64,000 nt of DNA from NCBI GenBank assembly GCA_017621225.1, contig JAGATN010000013.1, positions 167,205 through 231,204 of the forward strand, written 5' to 3'. The stretch comes from Muribaculaceae bacterium. GTDB taxonomy: Bacteria > Bacteroidota > Bacteroidia > Bacteroidales > Muribaculaceae. Position numbers and translations under genes: made by a program. How positions within the stretch are numbered: position 1 is the stretch's first letter; each line of letters opens with the position of its first letter. The notes beneath the pieces are model-generated. The model was not told where the DNA came from, ran no database searches, and worked only from the letters and a program-made list of their open reading frames with translations. Below, piece after piece: positions 53,634-63,187 of the stretch.

Positions 53634-54860
53634 TTATTTGTTCTGCCATTCGGTAGCTTTGTCCTCATATCCTTCGCCAAGACGATAGTACAAGCGGTAC
53701 ATGATATTTGGAATCTGAGTCATGTTGTCAGGATCCATACCGTATGCCTTTTCAAAATATTTGGCAGCTTCAAGAAGCTTCGGCGTTACCTTTTCGGTGC
53801 GCACTGCTTCGTCGGTATAATTTTCGTCGAGTTTAACGGCTTCATTGTAGATTATACGGCCAAGGTCGAATACCGGTTTTGCGAAATCGGGATCCAATTC
53901 TATGGCTTTGTTGAAATTCTGCATTGCAAGATCAACGTTGCCTTCTTGTTCGTAAATAAATCCGAGTATGTCGTAAAGCTGGCTCTTGATTTTGGTGCTG
54001 TCGTTGTTGGTTCCGGCAATGGCATCGCTTACTAGCTTGTGCGAAGCTGCATAGTCTTCGGCGGCAAGACGATCGTTGATGAGCTGTCCTACGAACGAAA
54101 TGTCCTCGGTACCAAACTTTTCATAACCCTTCGTAGCCATATCGACGAGTGCTATGCTGTCGTTCAAACGACGAGCGGCCTCAACGCCATAACGATATAT
54201 GTCGATGTTGTTGAAACCCTTTTCCATAGCCTGATTAGCCTTCTTCAAAGCCTTGTCGTTTTCATTGGCTTCGAGTGCGGCAAGCGTCTGATAATACATT
54301 ATGTTACCTACTACGCTATCAGGTTCGGCCTTCGGAGCACCGTCGCCCAACAATTCGTTGTTAGGAAGCGTAACATAAAGTTCCCATGCATCATATGCGC
54401 CTTTATAATCCTGACCTTCAAACAAGAAGATACCGGCATTTTTAAGTTGCTGATAGTTTGACGAGGCAGCCTTGATGATGTCCTTGGTGTACTTAGGCTT
54501 AACCTTTCCTTTTTCATCAGGCTTCTTGTCAAGGGGTATTGCCGTCAAATAATAATTGTAGCCATCGATAAGCGATTGACCGGCATTGCGTTTGCCTTTG
54601 GCATCGAGCGACTGTCCGAGGCTTTCCTGAATGTAAGCCTGGTCGTACACGCCGAATCCGGCTTTGCCGGCAAGATACCAGGTTTGTGCAAGGCCCTTGG
54701 TCTCATCGTTCTGTAACGCGGGCTTGATCTTGTTCAAAGCATCCTGATAGTTGGGAGAACCACCTTTGAGCTGACGCTCAACGTCTTTTACCACATTGGT
54801 CTGAGCCATCATTGAAAGACCGGTGAATAGGCATAGACCTAATAGACTTATCTTCTTCAT
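53634..54860 (-). CDS. Periplasmic tetratricopeptide repeat protein
   Basis: 408 residues. Signal peptide MKKISLLGLCLFTGLSMMAQ. The rest is a chain of TPR-like helices; the clearest unit is LYDILGFIYEQEGNVDLAMQNFNKAIELDPDFAKPVFDLGRIIYNEAV. It ends with YRLGEGYEDKATEWQNK. A scaffold for envelope complexes is likely. It lies 43 bp downstream of gyrA on the same strand. Confidence 0.82.
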   Translation of the reverse strand: MKKISLLGLCLFTGLSMMAQTNVVKDVERQLKGGSPNYQDALNKIKPALQNDETKGLAQTWYLAGKAGFGVYDQAYIQESLGQSLDAKGKRNAGQSLIDGYNYYLTAIPLDKKPDEKGKVKPKYTKDIIKAASSNYQQLKNAGIFLFEGQDYKGAYDAWELYVTLPNNELLGDGAPKAEPDSVVGNIMYYQTLAALEANENDKALKKANQAMEKGFNNIDIYRYGVEAARRLNDSIALVDMATKGYEKFGTEDISFVGQLINDRLAAEDYAASHKLVSDAIAGTNNDSTKIKSQLYDILGFIYEQEGNVDLAMQNFNKAIELDPDFAKPVFDLGRIIYNEAVKLDENYTDEAVRTEKVTPKLLEAAKYFEKAYGMDPDNMTQIPNIMYRLYYRLGEGYEDKATEWQNK

Positions 54861-54903
54861 AATACAAATATATATAAATTATTGAATTGATTACTCAAGC
54901 ATA

Positions 54904-57480
54904 TTAATCTAACGTTTCAAGGGTGTCGGTCGGTTCATCCGTCTGTTCGGAATCGTCCGTCAGATCCATTTCGACTGAATCGGCATCCACCTCCTGTTGC
55001 ATATCGCCGACAAGCTCGTTGTCAACCGTTTCTTCGGGATCGGAATCAACGCAGCATACCGAAGCTATGGTGTCATTTCGTTTTTCAAGATTTATGATCT
55101 TGACACCTTGAGTTGCACGACCCATCACCCTTATCGAGGCCACGTTTATGCGAAGCGTGATTCCGCTCTTGTTTATTATTACAAGGTCATTATCGTCGTT
55201 TACGCTCTTTATGGCCACCAGTTTACCCGTCTTATCGGTGATATTGATGGTCTTTACGCCCTTACCGCCACGATTGGTTATGCGATAATCGTCGAGAAGC
55301 GAGCGTTTTCCGAATCCATTTTCCGATACCACCATCACGTTGTTTTCCGAATCGGCGTGCATGCAAATCATGCCTACCACTTCGTCCGAATCGTCATCGA
55401 GCGTCATGCCGCGTACGCCTGTCGACATACGTCCCATTTCACGCACCTTGCTTTCATGGAAGCGTATGGCTCTACCATTACGGTTCGCCATCAGTATCTC
55501 GCTGTTTCCGTCGGTAAGCTCAACCGACATCAACTGATCGTCTTCGCGTATTATGATGGCATTTACGCCATTTGCTCTCGGGCGGGAATATGCTTCAAGA
55601 CACGTTTTCTTTATCACGCCCTTCTTGGTGCAGAACACGAGGTTGTGCGATTCGACATATTCCTTGTCGTCAAGACCCTTGACGCGGATAAATGCATTTA
55701 CGGCATCGTCAGGCTCGATATTGAGCAAGTTCTGTATGGCACGTCCCTTTGCATTCTTCGCGCCTTCCGGTATCTCATACACCTTAAGCCAGAAGCAACG
55801 TCCCTTCTTGGTGAAGAACAGCATGTAGTTATGCATCGAAGCCGGATATATGTATTCGATGAAATCCTCATCGCGGGTATCGCTGCCTTTCGCGCCTACG
55901 CCGCCACGGTTCTGCGCGCGGAATTCGGTAAGCGGGGTGCGCTTGATGTAGCCAAGATGAGAAATGGTTATTATCATTTCGTCGTCGGCATAGAAATCTT
56001 CGGCATTGAATTCGCCGGCGGCATAGTCAATGTCGGTTCTTCGCTCATCGCCATATTTGTCGCGCACTTCCATAAGTTCGGTCTTGATAAGATTGCGACA
56101 AACTTCATCGTTGTTAAGAATTTCTTCCAAACGTGCTATTTCGGCCATGAGGTCGGCATAATTGCGTTGCAGCTTATCCTGTTCGAGTCCTGTGAGCTGA
56201 CGCAATCGCATCTCAACTATGGCCGAGGTCTGAGCGTCGGTAAGACCGAAGCGTTCGGCCAGAGTGGCACGTGCCACGTCGGCATTTTCCGATTTTTTGA
56301 TTATGCTTATCACCTCGTCGATGTTTTGCGAGGCTATTATCAATCCTTCGAGTATGTGAGCGCGTTCCTGAGCTTTATTTAATTCAAACTTGGTGCGGCG
56401 CAAAACCACGTCATGACGATGATCGACAAATGCCAGCAGAAGCTCCTTAAGATTGAGCGTTCTCGGACGTCCGTCGACGAGAGCCACGTTGTTGACGCTG
56501 AACGACGATTGCATTTGCGTCATCTTGTACAGCTTGTTGAGGACGACATTGGCATTGGCATCGCTTTTCAATTTAATGACTATGCGCATGCCTTTGTAGT
56601 TACTCTCGTCGTTTATGTCGGCAATGCCGTCGATCTTCTTCTCCGTAACGAGGTCGGCTATATATTTAATAAGGAGAGCCTTGTTTACGTTATACGGTAT
56701 TTCGGTAACTATTATGTTGTCATGGTTGGCCTCCGACTCTATTTCGGCCTTGGCCCTGATTATGATGCGGCCTCTACCCGTTTCAAACGCCTCGCGAACG
56801 CCGCTATATCCATATATGGTGCCACCGGTCGGGAAGTCGGGAGCCTTTACATATTGCATAAGGTCGTCGATGGTCAGATCGCGATTGTCAACGAGCGCCA
56901 TCGCGGCATTTATCGTTTCGGTAAGATTGTGCGGAGGTATGTTGGTGGCCATGCCGACGGCTATGCCCGAAGCTCCGTTGACGAGCAAATTTGGAATACG
57001 CGTGGGCAACACTACGGGTTCGCGGCGCGAATTGTCATAATTAGGCTGAAAATCCACAGTGTCCTTCTCTATGTCGCTGAGCATCTCCTCACCTATTTTT
57101 TCAAGGCGGACTTCGGTATAACGCATTGCGGCAGCACCGTCGCCATCCACCGAGCCGAAATTGCCATGACCGTCAACGAGCGTATATCGCAATGCCCAAG
57201 GTTGAGCCAATCGAACTACCGTACCGTAGATCGACGAGTCGCCATGAGGGTGATATTTACCCATTACCTCACCTACGCAATTTGCCGATTTCTTATGAGG
57301 ACGATCTGATGTATTGCCCATTTCATTCATTCCGAAAAGCACTCTGCGGTGCACCGGCTTAAGCCCGTCACGGACATCCGGAAGCGCGCGCGACACTATT
57401 ACCGACATCGAATAGTCGATATAGGCCGATTTCATCTCATCCTCAATGTTAATCTTTAAAAGACGATCTTCTTCTATCAT
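54904..57480 (-). CDS. gyrA: DNA gyrase subunit A
   Basis: 858 residues. The winged-helix region has YHPHGDSSIYGTVVRLAQPWALRYTLVDGHGNFGSVDGDGAAAMRYTE with catalytic Tyr121; six C-terminal beta-pinwheel blades (for example GVRGMTLDDDSDEVVGM, GGKGVKTINI) mark the DNA-wrapping domain. The acidic tail ends EPTDTLETLD. In the quinolone-resistance region, Ser82 (E. coli Ser83) is retained, while the position of E. coli Asp87 is Gly86. Its promoter box is at 57568-57575. Confidence 0.97.
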   Translation of the reverse strand: MIEEDRLLKINIEDEMKSAYIDYSMSVIVSRALPDVRDGLKPVHRRVLFGMNEMGNTSDRPHKKSANCVGEVMGKYHPHGDSSIYGTVVRLAQPWALRYTLVDGHGNFGSVDGDGAAAMRYTEVRLEKIGEEMLSDIEKDTVDFQPNYDNSRREPVVLPTRIPNLLVNGASGIAVGMATNIPPHNLTETINAAMALVDNRDLTIDDLMQYVKAPDFPTGGTIYGYSGVREAFETGRGRIIIRAKAEIESEANHDNIIVTEIPYNVNKALLIKYIADLVTEKKIDGIADINDESNYKGMRIVIKLKSDANANVVLNKLYKMTQMQSSFSVNNVALVDGRPRTLNLKELLLAFVDHRHDVVLRRTKFELNKAQERAHILEGLIIASQNIDEVISIIKKSENADVARATLAERFGLTDAQTSAIVEMRLRQLTGLEQDKLQRNYADLMAEIARLEEILNNDEVCRNLIKTELMEVRDKYGDERRTDIDYAAGEFNAEDFYADDEMIITISHLGYIKRTPLTEFRAQNRGGVGAKGSDTRDEDFIEYIYPASMHNYMLFFTKKGRCFWLKVYEIPEGAKNAKGRAIQNLLNIEPDDAVNAFIRVKGLDDKEYVESHNLVFCTKKGVIKKTCLEAYSRPRANGVNAIIIREDDQLMSVELTDGNSEILMANRNGRAIRFHESKVREMGRMSTGVRGMTLDDDSDEVVGMICMHADSENNVMVVSENGFGKRSLLDDYRITNRGGKGVKTINITDKTGKLVAIKSVNDDNDLVIINKSGITLRINVASIRVMGRATQGVKIINLEKRNDTIASVCCVDSDPEETVDNELVGDMQQEVDADSVEMDLTDDSEQTDEPTDTLETLD

Positions 57481-57567
57481 ATCCTATTTGTTTGTTCTTC
57501 TCTTTCCAAAGAGCCGCATTAAGCCGAGCGAACGCTCGACAACAACTCTAATTTGTTAATTATCATA

Positions 57568-57575
57568 CAAAGGTA
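57568..57575 (-). promoter_or_regulatory. Promoter of gyrA
   Basis: Reverse-strand TACCTTTG with TTG (complement of 57597-57599) about 21 bp upstream, 88 bp before the gyrA ATG. Confidence 0.6.
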
Positions 57576-57656
57576 TGCATTTTTTCCAAAAAAACGCAAT
57601 TTATTCATTTAAGAAACGTTTTTTCTGCGTCACGTGTTATAAAATAAGTTATTTGA

Positions 57657-57664
57657 TATTTTTG
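57657..57664 (+). promoter_or_regulatory. Promoter box for clpC
   Basis: TATTTTTG fits TAnnTTTG, 69 bp before the ATG at 57733. No CIRCE or HrcA inverted repeat is visible. Confidence 0.45.
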
Positions 57665-57732
57665 GCACGATTATTGCTGATATCATTAATTGCTTTAATA
57701 TGCCTTACAATGCATAAAAATTTAACTGTCAG

Positions 57733-60279
57733 ATGATGAACACCAACTTTTCACATGATTTAAAAGCCGTTCTTGCGCAAAGCACCCACGAGGCTCTGCG
57801 ACATAACGTCGACATAATCAGACCGGAACATCTATTGCTGGCTTCGATAAGCGACCCCCAGAGCAAAGGATTCAAGCTCATCGAGCGAGCCGCATCGGGA
57901 GTATCGGCCTATCAGCTTCAGCAGGAGCTCGACAAAGAAATGTACGAGGAAGGGCTGCGCAATCCCGTGCGCGTGTCTGAATCGACCCATGTTTCCGTAA
58001 GCGATCTGGCCAACCGCATCATAAAAATCAGTGCGCTCGAAGCCCGTTCGCTCAAAAGCGACATTGTCGACGTGGAGCATTTGCTACTCGCCATATTCCA
58101 TAACCCGGACATCAAACAATTCAATTATATGAACAGATTTCACAGAGCCGGAATTTCATACGAATCGCTCTATCGATTGCTCACCAACGTAACCGACACG
58201 CCTCAGATGGGTGCGCGGTTTACCGACGATGACGAAGAAGACGACGATGAACTTCCCGGAGCATCTTCTTCGGCCGACCGACAGCCCGCGTCATCTTCGC
58301 CTTCGCCCAAAAAAGGCGGCGACACGCCGGTACTCGACAAATTCGGCAACGACATGACACGTGCCGCCGAAGAAAACCGACTCGATCCGGTGGTGGGTCG
58401 CGAAGTCGAAATAGAACGCCTCGCACAAATCCTAAGCCGCCGAAAAAAGAACAACCCCGTGCTCATAGGCGAACCCGGTGTCGGAAAATCGGCCATCGTA
58501 GAAGGCCTTGCCCTTCGAATAGTGCAGCGAAAGGTGTCGAGGGTGCTTTTCGACAAGCGCGTCATATCGCTCGACATGGCTTCCATAGTAGCCGGAACGA
58601 AATATCGCGGACAGTTCGAGGAACGAATAAAAGCCATACTTAACGAACTGGCAAAAAACAAAGATGTAATATTATTCATCGACGAGCTCCATACCATAGT
58701 GGGCGCCGGAAATGCAGCCGGCTCCATGGATGCCGCCAACCTGCTCAAACCGGCTTTGGCGCGCGGAGAAATACAATGCATCGGAGCCACTACCATCGAT
58801 GAATACCGCAAAAACATCGAAAAGGACGGAGCTCTCGAACGTCGATTCCAGAAAGTAATAGTCGAGCCGACCACGCCCGAGGAAACCATACAGATTCTCA
58901 ACAACATAAAAGACAAGTACGAGGATCACCACAACGTAAACTACACGCCCGACGCCATCGATGCCTGCGTGAAGCTGACGGAGCGATATATGAGCGATCG
59001 TAATTTCCCCGACAAGGCCATCGACGCGCTCGACGAAGCCGGATCGCGCGTGCACATCACCAACATCACCGTACCCAAGGAGATAGAAAGCATCGAGCTT
59101 GCCATAGAGGAGGCCGGACAAAACAAGCTAAAGGCCGTTCAGGCTCAGAACTTCGAAAGTGCAGCTTCGTTTCGCGACGAGGAGCAACGTCTGAAATCTG
59201 ACCTCGACACCGCCAAGCGTAAGTGGGAAGAACAGCTAAACGCCCACCGCGAAACGGTCGACGGCGAAAAAGTGGCCGAAGTAGTGGCTATGATGACGGG
59301 TGTTCCCGTTCAACGCATAGCCCAAGCCGAAGGAATGCGACTGAAAGAGATGGGGCCAAAGCTCAAAAATGCCATTATCGGACAAGACCAAGCCATCGAC
59401 AAGATAGTCAAGGCCATACAGCGCAACAGGGTGGGTCTTAAAGACCCCAACAAACCCATAGGTGCATTTATGTTCCTCGGCCCGACAGGCGTCGGAAAGA
59501 CCCATCTGGCTAAAAAGCTGGCTGAATATCTTTTCGACTCTGCCGACACCCTGATACGAGTGGACATGAGCGAGTATATGGAAAAATTCACCGTTTCGCG
59601 ACTCGTCGGAGCGCCTCCGGGATATGTCGGTTACGAAGAAGGCGGACAGCTCACCGAAAAAGTGCGCCGCCGCCCCTACTCTGTCGTGCTTCTCGACGAG
59701 ATTGAAAAAGCGCACCCCGACGTGTTCAACATTCTGCTACAAGTGATGGACGAAGGTCGCCTTACCGATAGCCTCGGTCGCCGCATCGACTTCAAGAATA
59801 CGATTATAATAATGACCTCAAACATAGGCACCCGTCAACTCAAGGATTTCGGGTCGGGAGTAGGCTTCAACACTCGTGCCGTCGACAAGGAATATACGCA
59901 CGGCATATTGCAAAAAGCTCTCAACAAGGCTTTTTCGCCCGAATTCCTCAACCGAATCGACGACATAATAATGTTTGACGCTCTCGACAAAGAGGCCATA
60001 TTCAAAATCATCGATATCGAACTCGCAGGATTCTACAAACGCATGGATTCGCTTGGCTACAAGCTCGAAATATCTGACGAAGCCAAAAATTTCATAGCCG
60101 AGCGAGGTTACGACTCGCAGTTCGGCGCACGTCCATTGAAACGCGCCGTGCAGAAGTATCTTGAAGACGAATTGGCCGAACTGATAATAAACGGCGAAAT
60201 ATCGTCGGGCAACACCATCAAGGTCGATTACGACAAGGATGCCGACAAAATAACCACGTCGATTTCCGACGGAGAATAG
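57733..60279 (+). CDS. clpC: ClpC-type AAA+ unfoldase
   Basis: 848 residues (ATG 57733 or 57736). N-terminal Clp_N repeats (about 1-150) include [12 protein letters not shown] and [12 protein letters not shown]. The first AAA module has Walker [18 protein letters not shown] and Walker [12 protein letters not shown]; a UVR-like motif ([20 protein letters not shown], about 475-495) marks ClpC rather than ClpB; the second module has [26 protein letters not shown] carries the V-G-F loop that docks onto ClpP. It unfolds damaged proteins for ClpP. A disordered Ser/Pro linker ([15 protein letters not shown]) separates the N-domain. Confidence 0.93.
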   Translation: MMNTNFSHDLKAVLAQSTHEALRHNVDIIRPEHLLLASISDPQSKGFKLIERAASGVSAYQLQQELDKEMYEEGLRNPVRVSESTHVSVSDLANRIIKISALEARSLKSDIVDVEHLLLAIFHNPDIKQFNYMNRFHRAGISYESLYRLLTNVTDTPQMGARFTDDDEEDDDELPGASSSADRQPASSSPSPKKGGDTPVLDKFGNDMTRAAEENRLDPVVGREVEIERLAQILSRRKKNNPVLIGEPGVGKSAIVEGLALRIVQRKVSRVLFDKRVISLDMASIVAGTKYRGQFEERIKAILNELAKNKDVILFIDELHTIVGAGNAAGSMDAANLLKPALARGEIQCIGATTIDEYRKNIEKDGALERRFQKVIVEPTTPEETIQILNNIKDKYEDHHNVNYTPDAIDACVKLTERYMSDRNFPDKAIDALDEAGSRVHITNITVPKEIESIELAIEEAGQNKLKAVQAQNFESAASFRDEEQRLKSDLDTAKRKWEEQLNAHRETVDGEKVAEVVAMMTGVPVQRIAQAEGMRLKEMGPKLKNAIIGQDQAIDKIVKAIQRNRVGLKDPNKPIGAFMFLGPTGVGKTHLAKKLAEYLFDSADTLIRVDMSEYMEKFTVSRLVGAPPGYVGYEEGGQLTEKVRRRPYSVVLLDEIEKAHPDVFNILLQVMDEGRLTDSLGRRIDFKNTIIIMTSNIGTRQLKDFGSGVGFNTRAVDKEYTHGILQKALNKAFSPEFLNRIDDIIMFDALDKEAIFKIIDIELAGFYKRMDSLGYKLEISDEAKNFIAERGYDSQFGARPLKRAVQKYLEDELAELIINGEISSGNTIKVDYDKDADKITTSISDGE

Positions 60280-60311
60280 TAATTTTGTCACTCCAATTTC
60301 ATACTTTTAAC

Positions 60312-60346
60312 AAAAAATGTCATATCAGCGATATGGCATTTTTTTT
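60312..60346 (+). terminator. Terminator after clpC
   Basis: AAAAAATGTCATATC and GATATGGCATTTTTT pair over 15 positions with one G-T wobble and an AGC loop, then more T. Some promoter for htpG must lie in 60347-60421, but no clear TAnnTTTG box is seen there. Confidence 0.85.
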
Positions 60347-60421
60347 GTATATACGTTATTACGATAGCGCTATGAATGCAACGCGCCATAACATCTAAAA
60401 TTTAACCTATATATAATATAT

Positions 60422-62470
60422 ATGAGCACTCAAAAAGGAACAATCGGTGTTACAACCGAAAACATTTTTCCGGTCATAAAGAAATTCTTATACAGTGACC
60501 ACGAAATTTTTCTACGCGAACTCGTATCAAATGCCATCGACGCTACTCAGAAGCTTAAGACGCTCTCATCGTTCGGCGAGTTTAAAGGCAATCTCGACAA
60601 TATGAACGTGCGCGTAACGGTCGACAAAAATGCCGGCACGTTAACGGTAAGCGACCACGGCATCGGCATGACGGCCGACGACATCGACAAATACATCAAC
60701 CAGATAGCCTTTTCAGGAGCAGAAGAATTTTTGGCCAAATACAAAGACAACGCAAACGCCATAATCGGTCATTTCGGACTCGGTTTCTATTCGGCATTCA
60801 TGGTTGCCAAAAAGGTCGAAATATGCTCTTTGTCATACAAAGAAAATGCCGAGCCGGTGAAGTGGACCTGTGACGGATCGCCCGAGTACACGATGGAAAA
60901 ATGCGATAAGTCGGAACGGGGCACCGATATCGTGCTTTACATCGACGACGAGAATAAAAACTTCCTCGAACAGGCCGAAATCGACTCCCTGCTCAAGAAA
61001 TATTGCCGATTCTTACCGGTTCCGGTAATCTCGGGAAAAGAACAGGAATGGAAAGATGGAAAGTATGTCGACACCGACCGCGACAAGGTGATAAACGACA
61101 CCGAACCTACCTGGACGAAAAAACCGTCGGAACTCACTGACGACGATTACCGCAACTTCTATCACGAGCTATACCCCGGACAGGAAGATCCCTTGTTCTG
61201 GATTCATCTCAACGTCGACTACCCGTTCACGCTCACCGGAGTACTGTTCTTTCCGAAAATAAAGAACAACTTCGAAATAACCAAAAACCGCATACAGCTT
61301 TATTGCAACCAGGTTTACGTGACCGACTCGGTTGAAGACGTGGTGCCCGACTTCATGATGCTGCTTCAGGGCGTCATAGACTCACCCGACATACCGCTTA
61401 ACGTATCGCGATCATATCTGCAAAGCGACACCGCCGTGAAGAAGATATCGGGCTACATAACCAAAAAAGTAGCTTCGCGACTCGAAGACATATTCAAGAA
61501 CGATCGCCCCGACTTCGAAAAGAAGTGGGACGACATCAGAATATTCATAGAGTATGGTATGTTGACTGACGAAAAATTCTGCGACGCCGCAATGAAATTT
61601 GCGTTGCTCAAAGACTCTGACAACAAGTATTTCACGCTCGATGAATACCGACAGCTCATCGAATCGAATCAAACCGACAAAGACGGAAACGTAGTGTACA
61701 TATACGCCACCGACAAGGTTGCCCAATACACATATATAAATGCGGCCGTCGAAAAAGGCTATAACGTATTGATGATGGACGGACAGCTCGACAGCCACTT
61801 CATAGGTTTGCTCGAATCGAAAATCGAAAAATCGAGATTCGTCAGAGTCGATTCCGATGTTGTCGACAATCTCATACCGAAAGAAGACAAAAAAACGGTC
61901 GACCTCGACACCGACGAACGCGAAATGCTGTCAACCCTATTCCGTTCGCAAGTGCCCAAAGTCGAAAAAGCCGAATTCCTCGTGTCATTCGAAGCCCTTT
62001 CACCCGAAGCAAACCCCATACTCATCACGCAAAACGAGTACATGCGTCGAATGAAGGACATGGCGGCAATGCAGCCCGGAATGAGCTTTTACGGCGAACT
62101 GCCCGACAGCTATAATCTGATTGTAAACATTGAGCATCCGGCCATCAAGCGCATCAAAGAAGCTGCCGACAATGATGTGATGCCCGACATAAAGCCGATA
62201 AATGCAGCCATTGCCGAAAACAACGACAAGATAAAGGCCCTGCGCGACGGCGCAAAAGACGGCAAGCTCAGCGAAGATGACGAAAATCAGGTTAAGCACC
62301 TCGAAGAAACGGTGACGCACGATCGTCATCAGCAATCAAAGGCAATAACCGATTTCGCAGCAAACCAGCCGCTCGTAAAGCAAGTTATCGACCTCGCATT
62401 GCTTGCCAACGGATTGCTCCGTGGCGAAGCCCTCAACGACTTCATCAAGCGCTCCGTAGCCCTATTGTAA
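60422..62470 (+). CDS. htpG: Molecular chaperone HtpG (Hsp90)
   Basis: 682 residues. The GHKL ATP pocket is seen in FLRELVSNAIDATQKL, VSDHGIGMTADDI and IGHFGLGFYSAFMVA; the middle domain has the catalytic-loop DIPLNVSRSYLQSD. The linker is short and the C-terminal dimerisation domain runs to RSVALL. It stabilises proteins under stress. Together with clpC this forms a chaperone/proteolysis neighbourhood. Its terminator is at 62522-62563. Confidence 0.96.
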   Translation: MSTQKGTIGVTTENIFPVIKKFLYSDHEIFLRELVSNAIDATQKLKTLSSFGEFKGNLDNMNVRVTVDKNAGTLTVSDHGIGMTADDIDKYINQIAFSGAEEFLAKYKDNANAIIGHFGLGFYSAFMVAKKVEICSLSYKENAEPVKWTCDGSPEYTMEKCDKSERGTDIVLYIDDENKNFLEQAEIDSLLKKYCRFLPVPVISGKEQEWKDGKYVDTDRDKVINDTEPTWTKKPSELTDDDYRNFYHELYPGQEDPLFWIHLNVDYPFTLTGVLFFPKIKNNFEITKNRIQLYCNQVYVTDSVEDVVPDFMMLLQGVIDSPDIPLNVSRSYLQSDTAVKKISGYITKKVASRLEDIFKNDRPDFEKKWDDIRIFIEYGMLTDEKFCDAAMKFALLKDSDNKYFTLDEYRQLIESNQTDKDGNVVYIYATDKVAQYTYINAAVEKGYNVLMMDGQLDSHFIGLLESKIEKSRFVRVDSDVVDNLIPKEDKKTVDLDTDEREMLSTLFRSQVPKVEKAEFLVSFEALSPEANPILITQNEYMRRMKDMAAMQPGMSFYGELPDSYNLIVNIEHPAIKRIKEAADNDVMPDIKPINAAIAENNDKIKALRDGAKDGKLSEDDENQVKHLEETVTHDRHQQSKAITDFAANQPLVKQVIDLALLANGLLRGEALNDFIKRSVALL

Positions 62471-62521
62471 TCCCCTATCGGCACAATTCACACCGATGAA
62501 TGGTGCCGACAACAAAATCTG

Positions 62522-62570
62522 CTGCACCCCGCGAAAGTTCCCACCACAACTTCCGGGGTGCAGTCCGTTT
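62522..62570 (+). terminator. Terminator after htpG
   Basis: CTGCACCCC (62522-62530) and GGGGTGCAG (62555-62563) pair perfectly, followed by TCCGTTT. It marks the last host element before the phage-like end. Confidence 0.6.
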
Positions 62571-62633
62571 ATCTCCCCCATTTTCGGTGTGGATTGGGGT
62601 GGGTCTTTAAGTGGGGAGTTTATATAATCCGCA

Positions 62634-62693
62634 AAACGAAATGTTCCGGCTTCCCGAAACGAAATGTTCCGCTACCTAAAACGAAACGTACCT
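62634..62693 (+). repeat. Three direct repeats, possible transposase-binding array at a prophage end
   Basis: AAACGAAATGTTCCG at 62634-62648 and 62657-62671, and the related AAACGAAACGTACCT at 62679-62693, spaced 23 and 22 bp apart. Arrays of about 22-bp sites near the terminus are typical of Mu-like transposase (MuA) binding. The exact junction with host DNA cannot be fixed; it should lie between the htpG terminator and about 62633. Confidence 0.5.
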
Positions 62694-62714
62694 TTTTCTC
62701 CCCCCTCATAAGTG

Positions 62715-62756
62715 ACCGCCACAACCCATTTCAAGGCTGTGGCGGTTCTGTTTTTA
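62715..62756. terminator. Hairpin ending the phage-like operon
   Basis: ACCGCCACA (62715-62723) and TGTGGCGGT (62738-62746) pair perfectly over 9 bp; TTTTT follows on the forward strand. Reading leftwards it lies 35 bp beyond the 62791 gene. Confidence 0.65.
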
Positions 62757-62790
62757 TGCGATTGTAACGGCATTATAACGCTATTCTACC

Positions 62791-63186
62791 CTACTCCAGC
62801 CAGCGGTCAACCGTGGCGATGGCATCAGTGCGGAAGGCGTTGAAAGCCTCCCATTCGGCTTCGTAGTCCCCGGCTTTGGCTATGTCCGGGTACTTGAAAA
62901 GCTCTATCTGGTGAGTCTTTATCGCATCCTCCTCAGTCTGTGTGTAACGGCTGCGGATTATGCCGTTTATGAGGCTGTCACGGCTCATGTCGCCGGCAGC
63001 TATAAGTGTGCCACCGTCAGGCTCGGTGCCTGTATAGGCATAGCCTGTGACAGGTTCCGGGGCATCCTCCCCTTCCCTGCCCTCCGGCACGTAGTTCTCA
63101 ATGATTTCCTCATTAAGGTAGGCCATGTATCGGTTATCATCATATTTGACGAGCGTCTTGCGCTCAGGGTAAATCTTTCTGTTCAT
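62791..63186 (-). CDS. Phage-like protein of unknown function, adjacent to the RT
   Basis: 131 residues, acidic, no signal peptide. The C-terminal part (TEEDAIKTHQIELFKYPDIAKAGDYEAEWEAFNAFRTDAIATVDRWLE) looks like phage tail-assembly or fibre-accessory proteins of Bacteroides phages; the N-terminal YMAYLNEEIIENYVPEGREG would fit a fibre-tip segment. It begins one base after the RT stop, so it is co-translated with it. Codon use (CCG, CGG, GTC rich) differs from htpG. Function uncertain. Confidence 0.6.
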   Translation of the reverse strand: MNRKIYPERKTLVKYDDNRYMAYLNEEIIENYVPEGREGEDAPEPVTGYAYTGTEPDGGTLIAAGDMSRDSLINGIIRSRYTQTEEDAIKTHQIELFKYPDIAKAGDYEAEWEAFNAFRTDAIATVDRWLE

Positions 63187-63187
63187 C

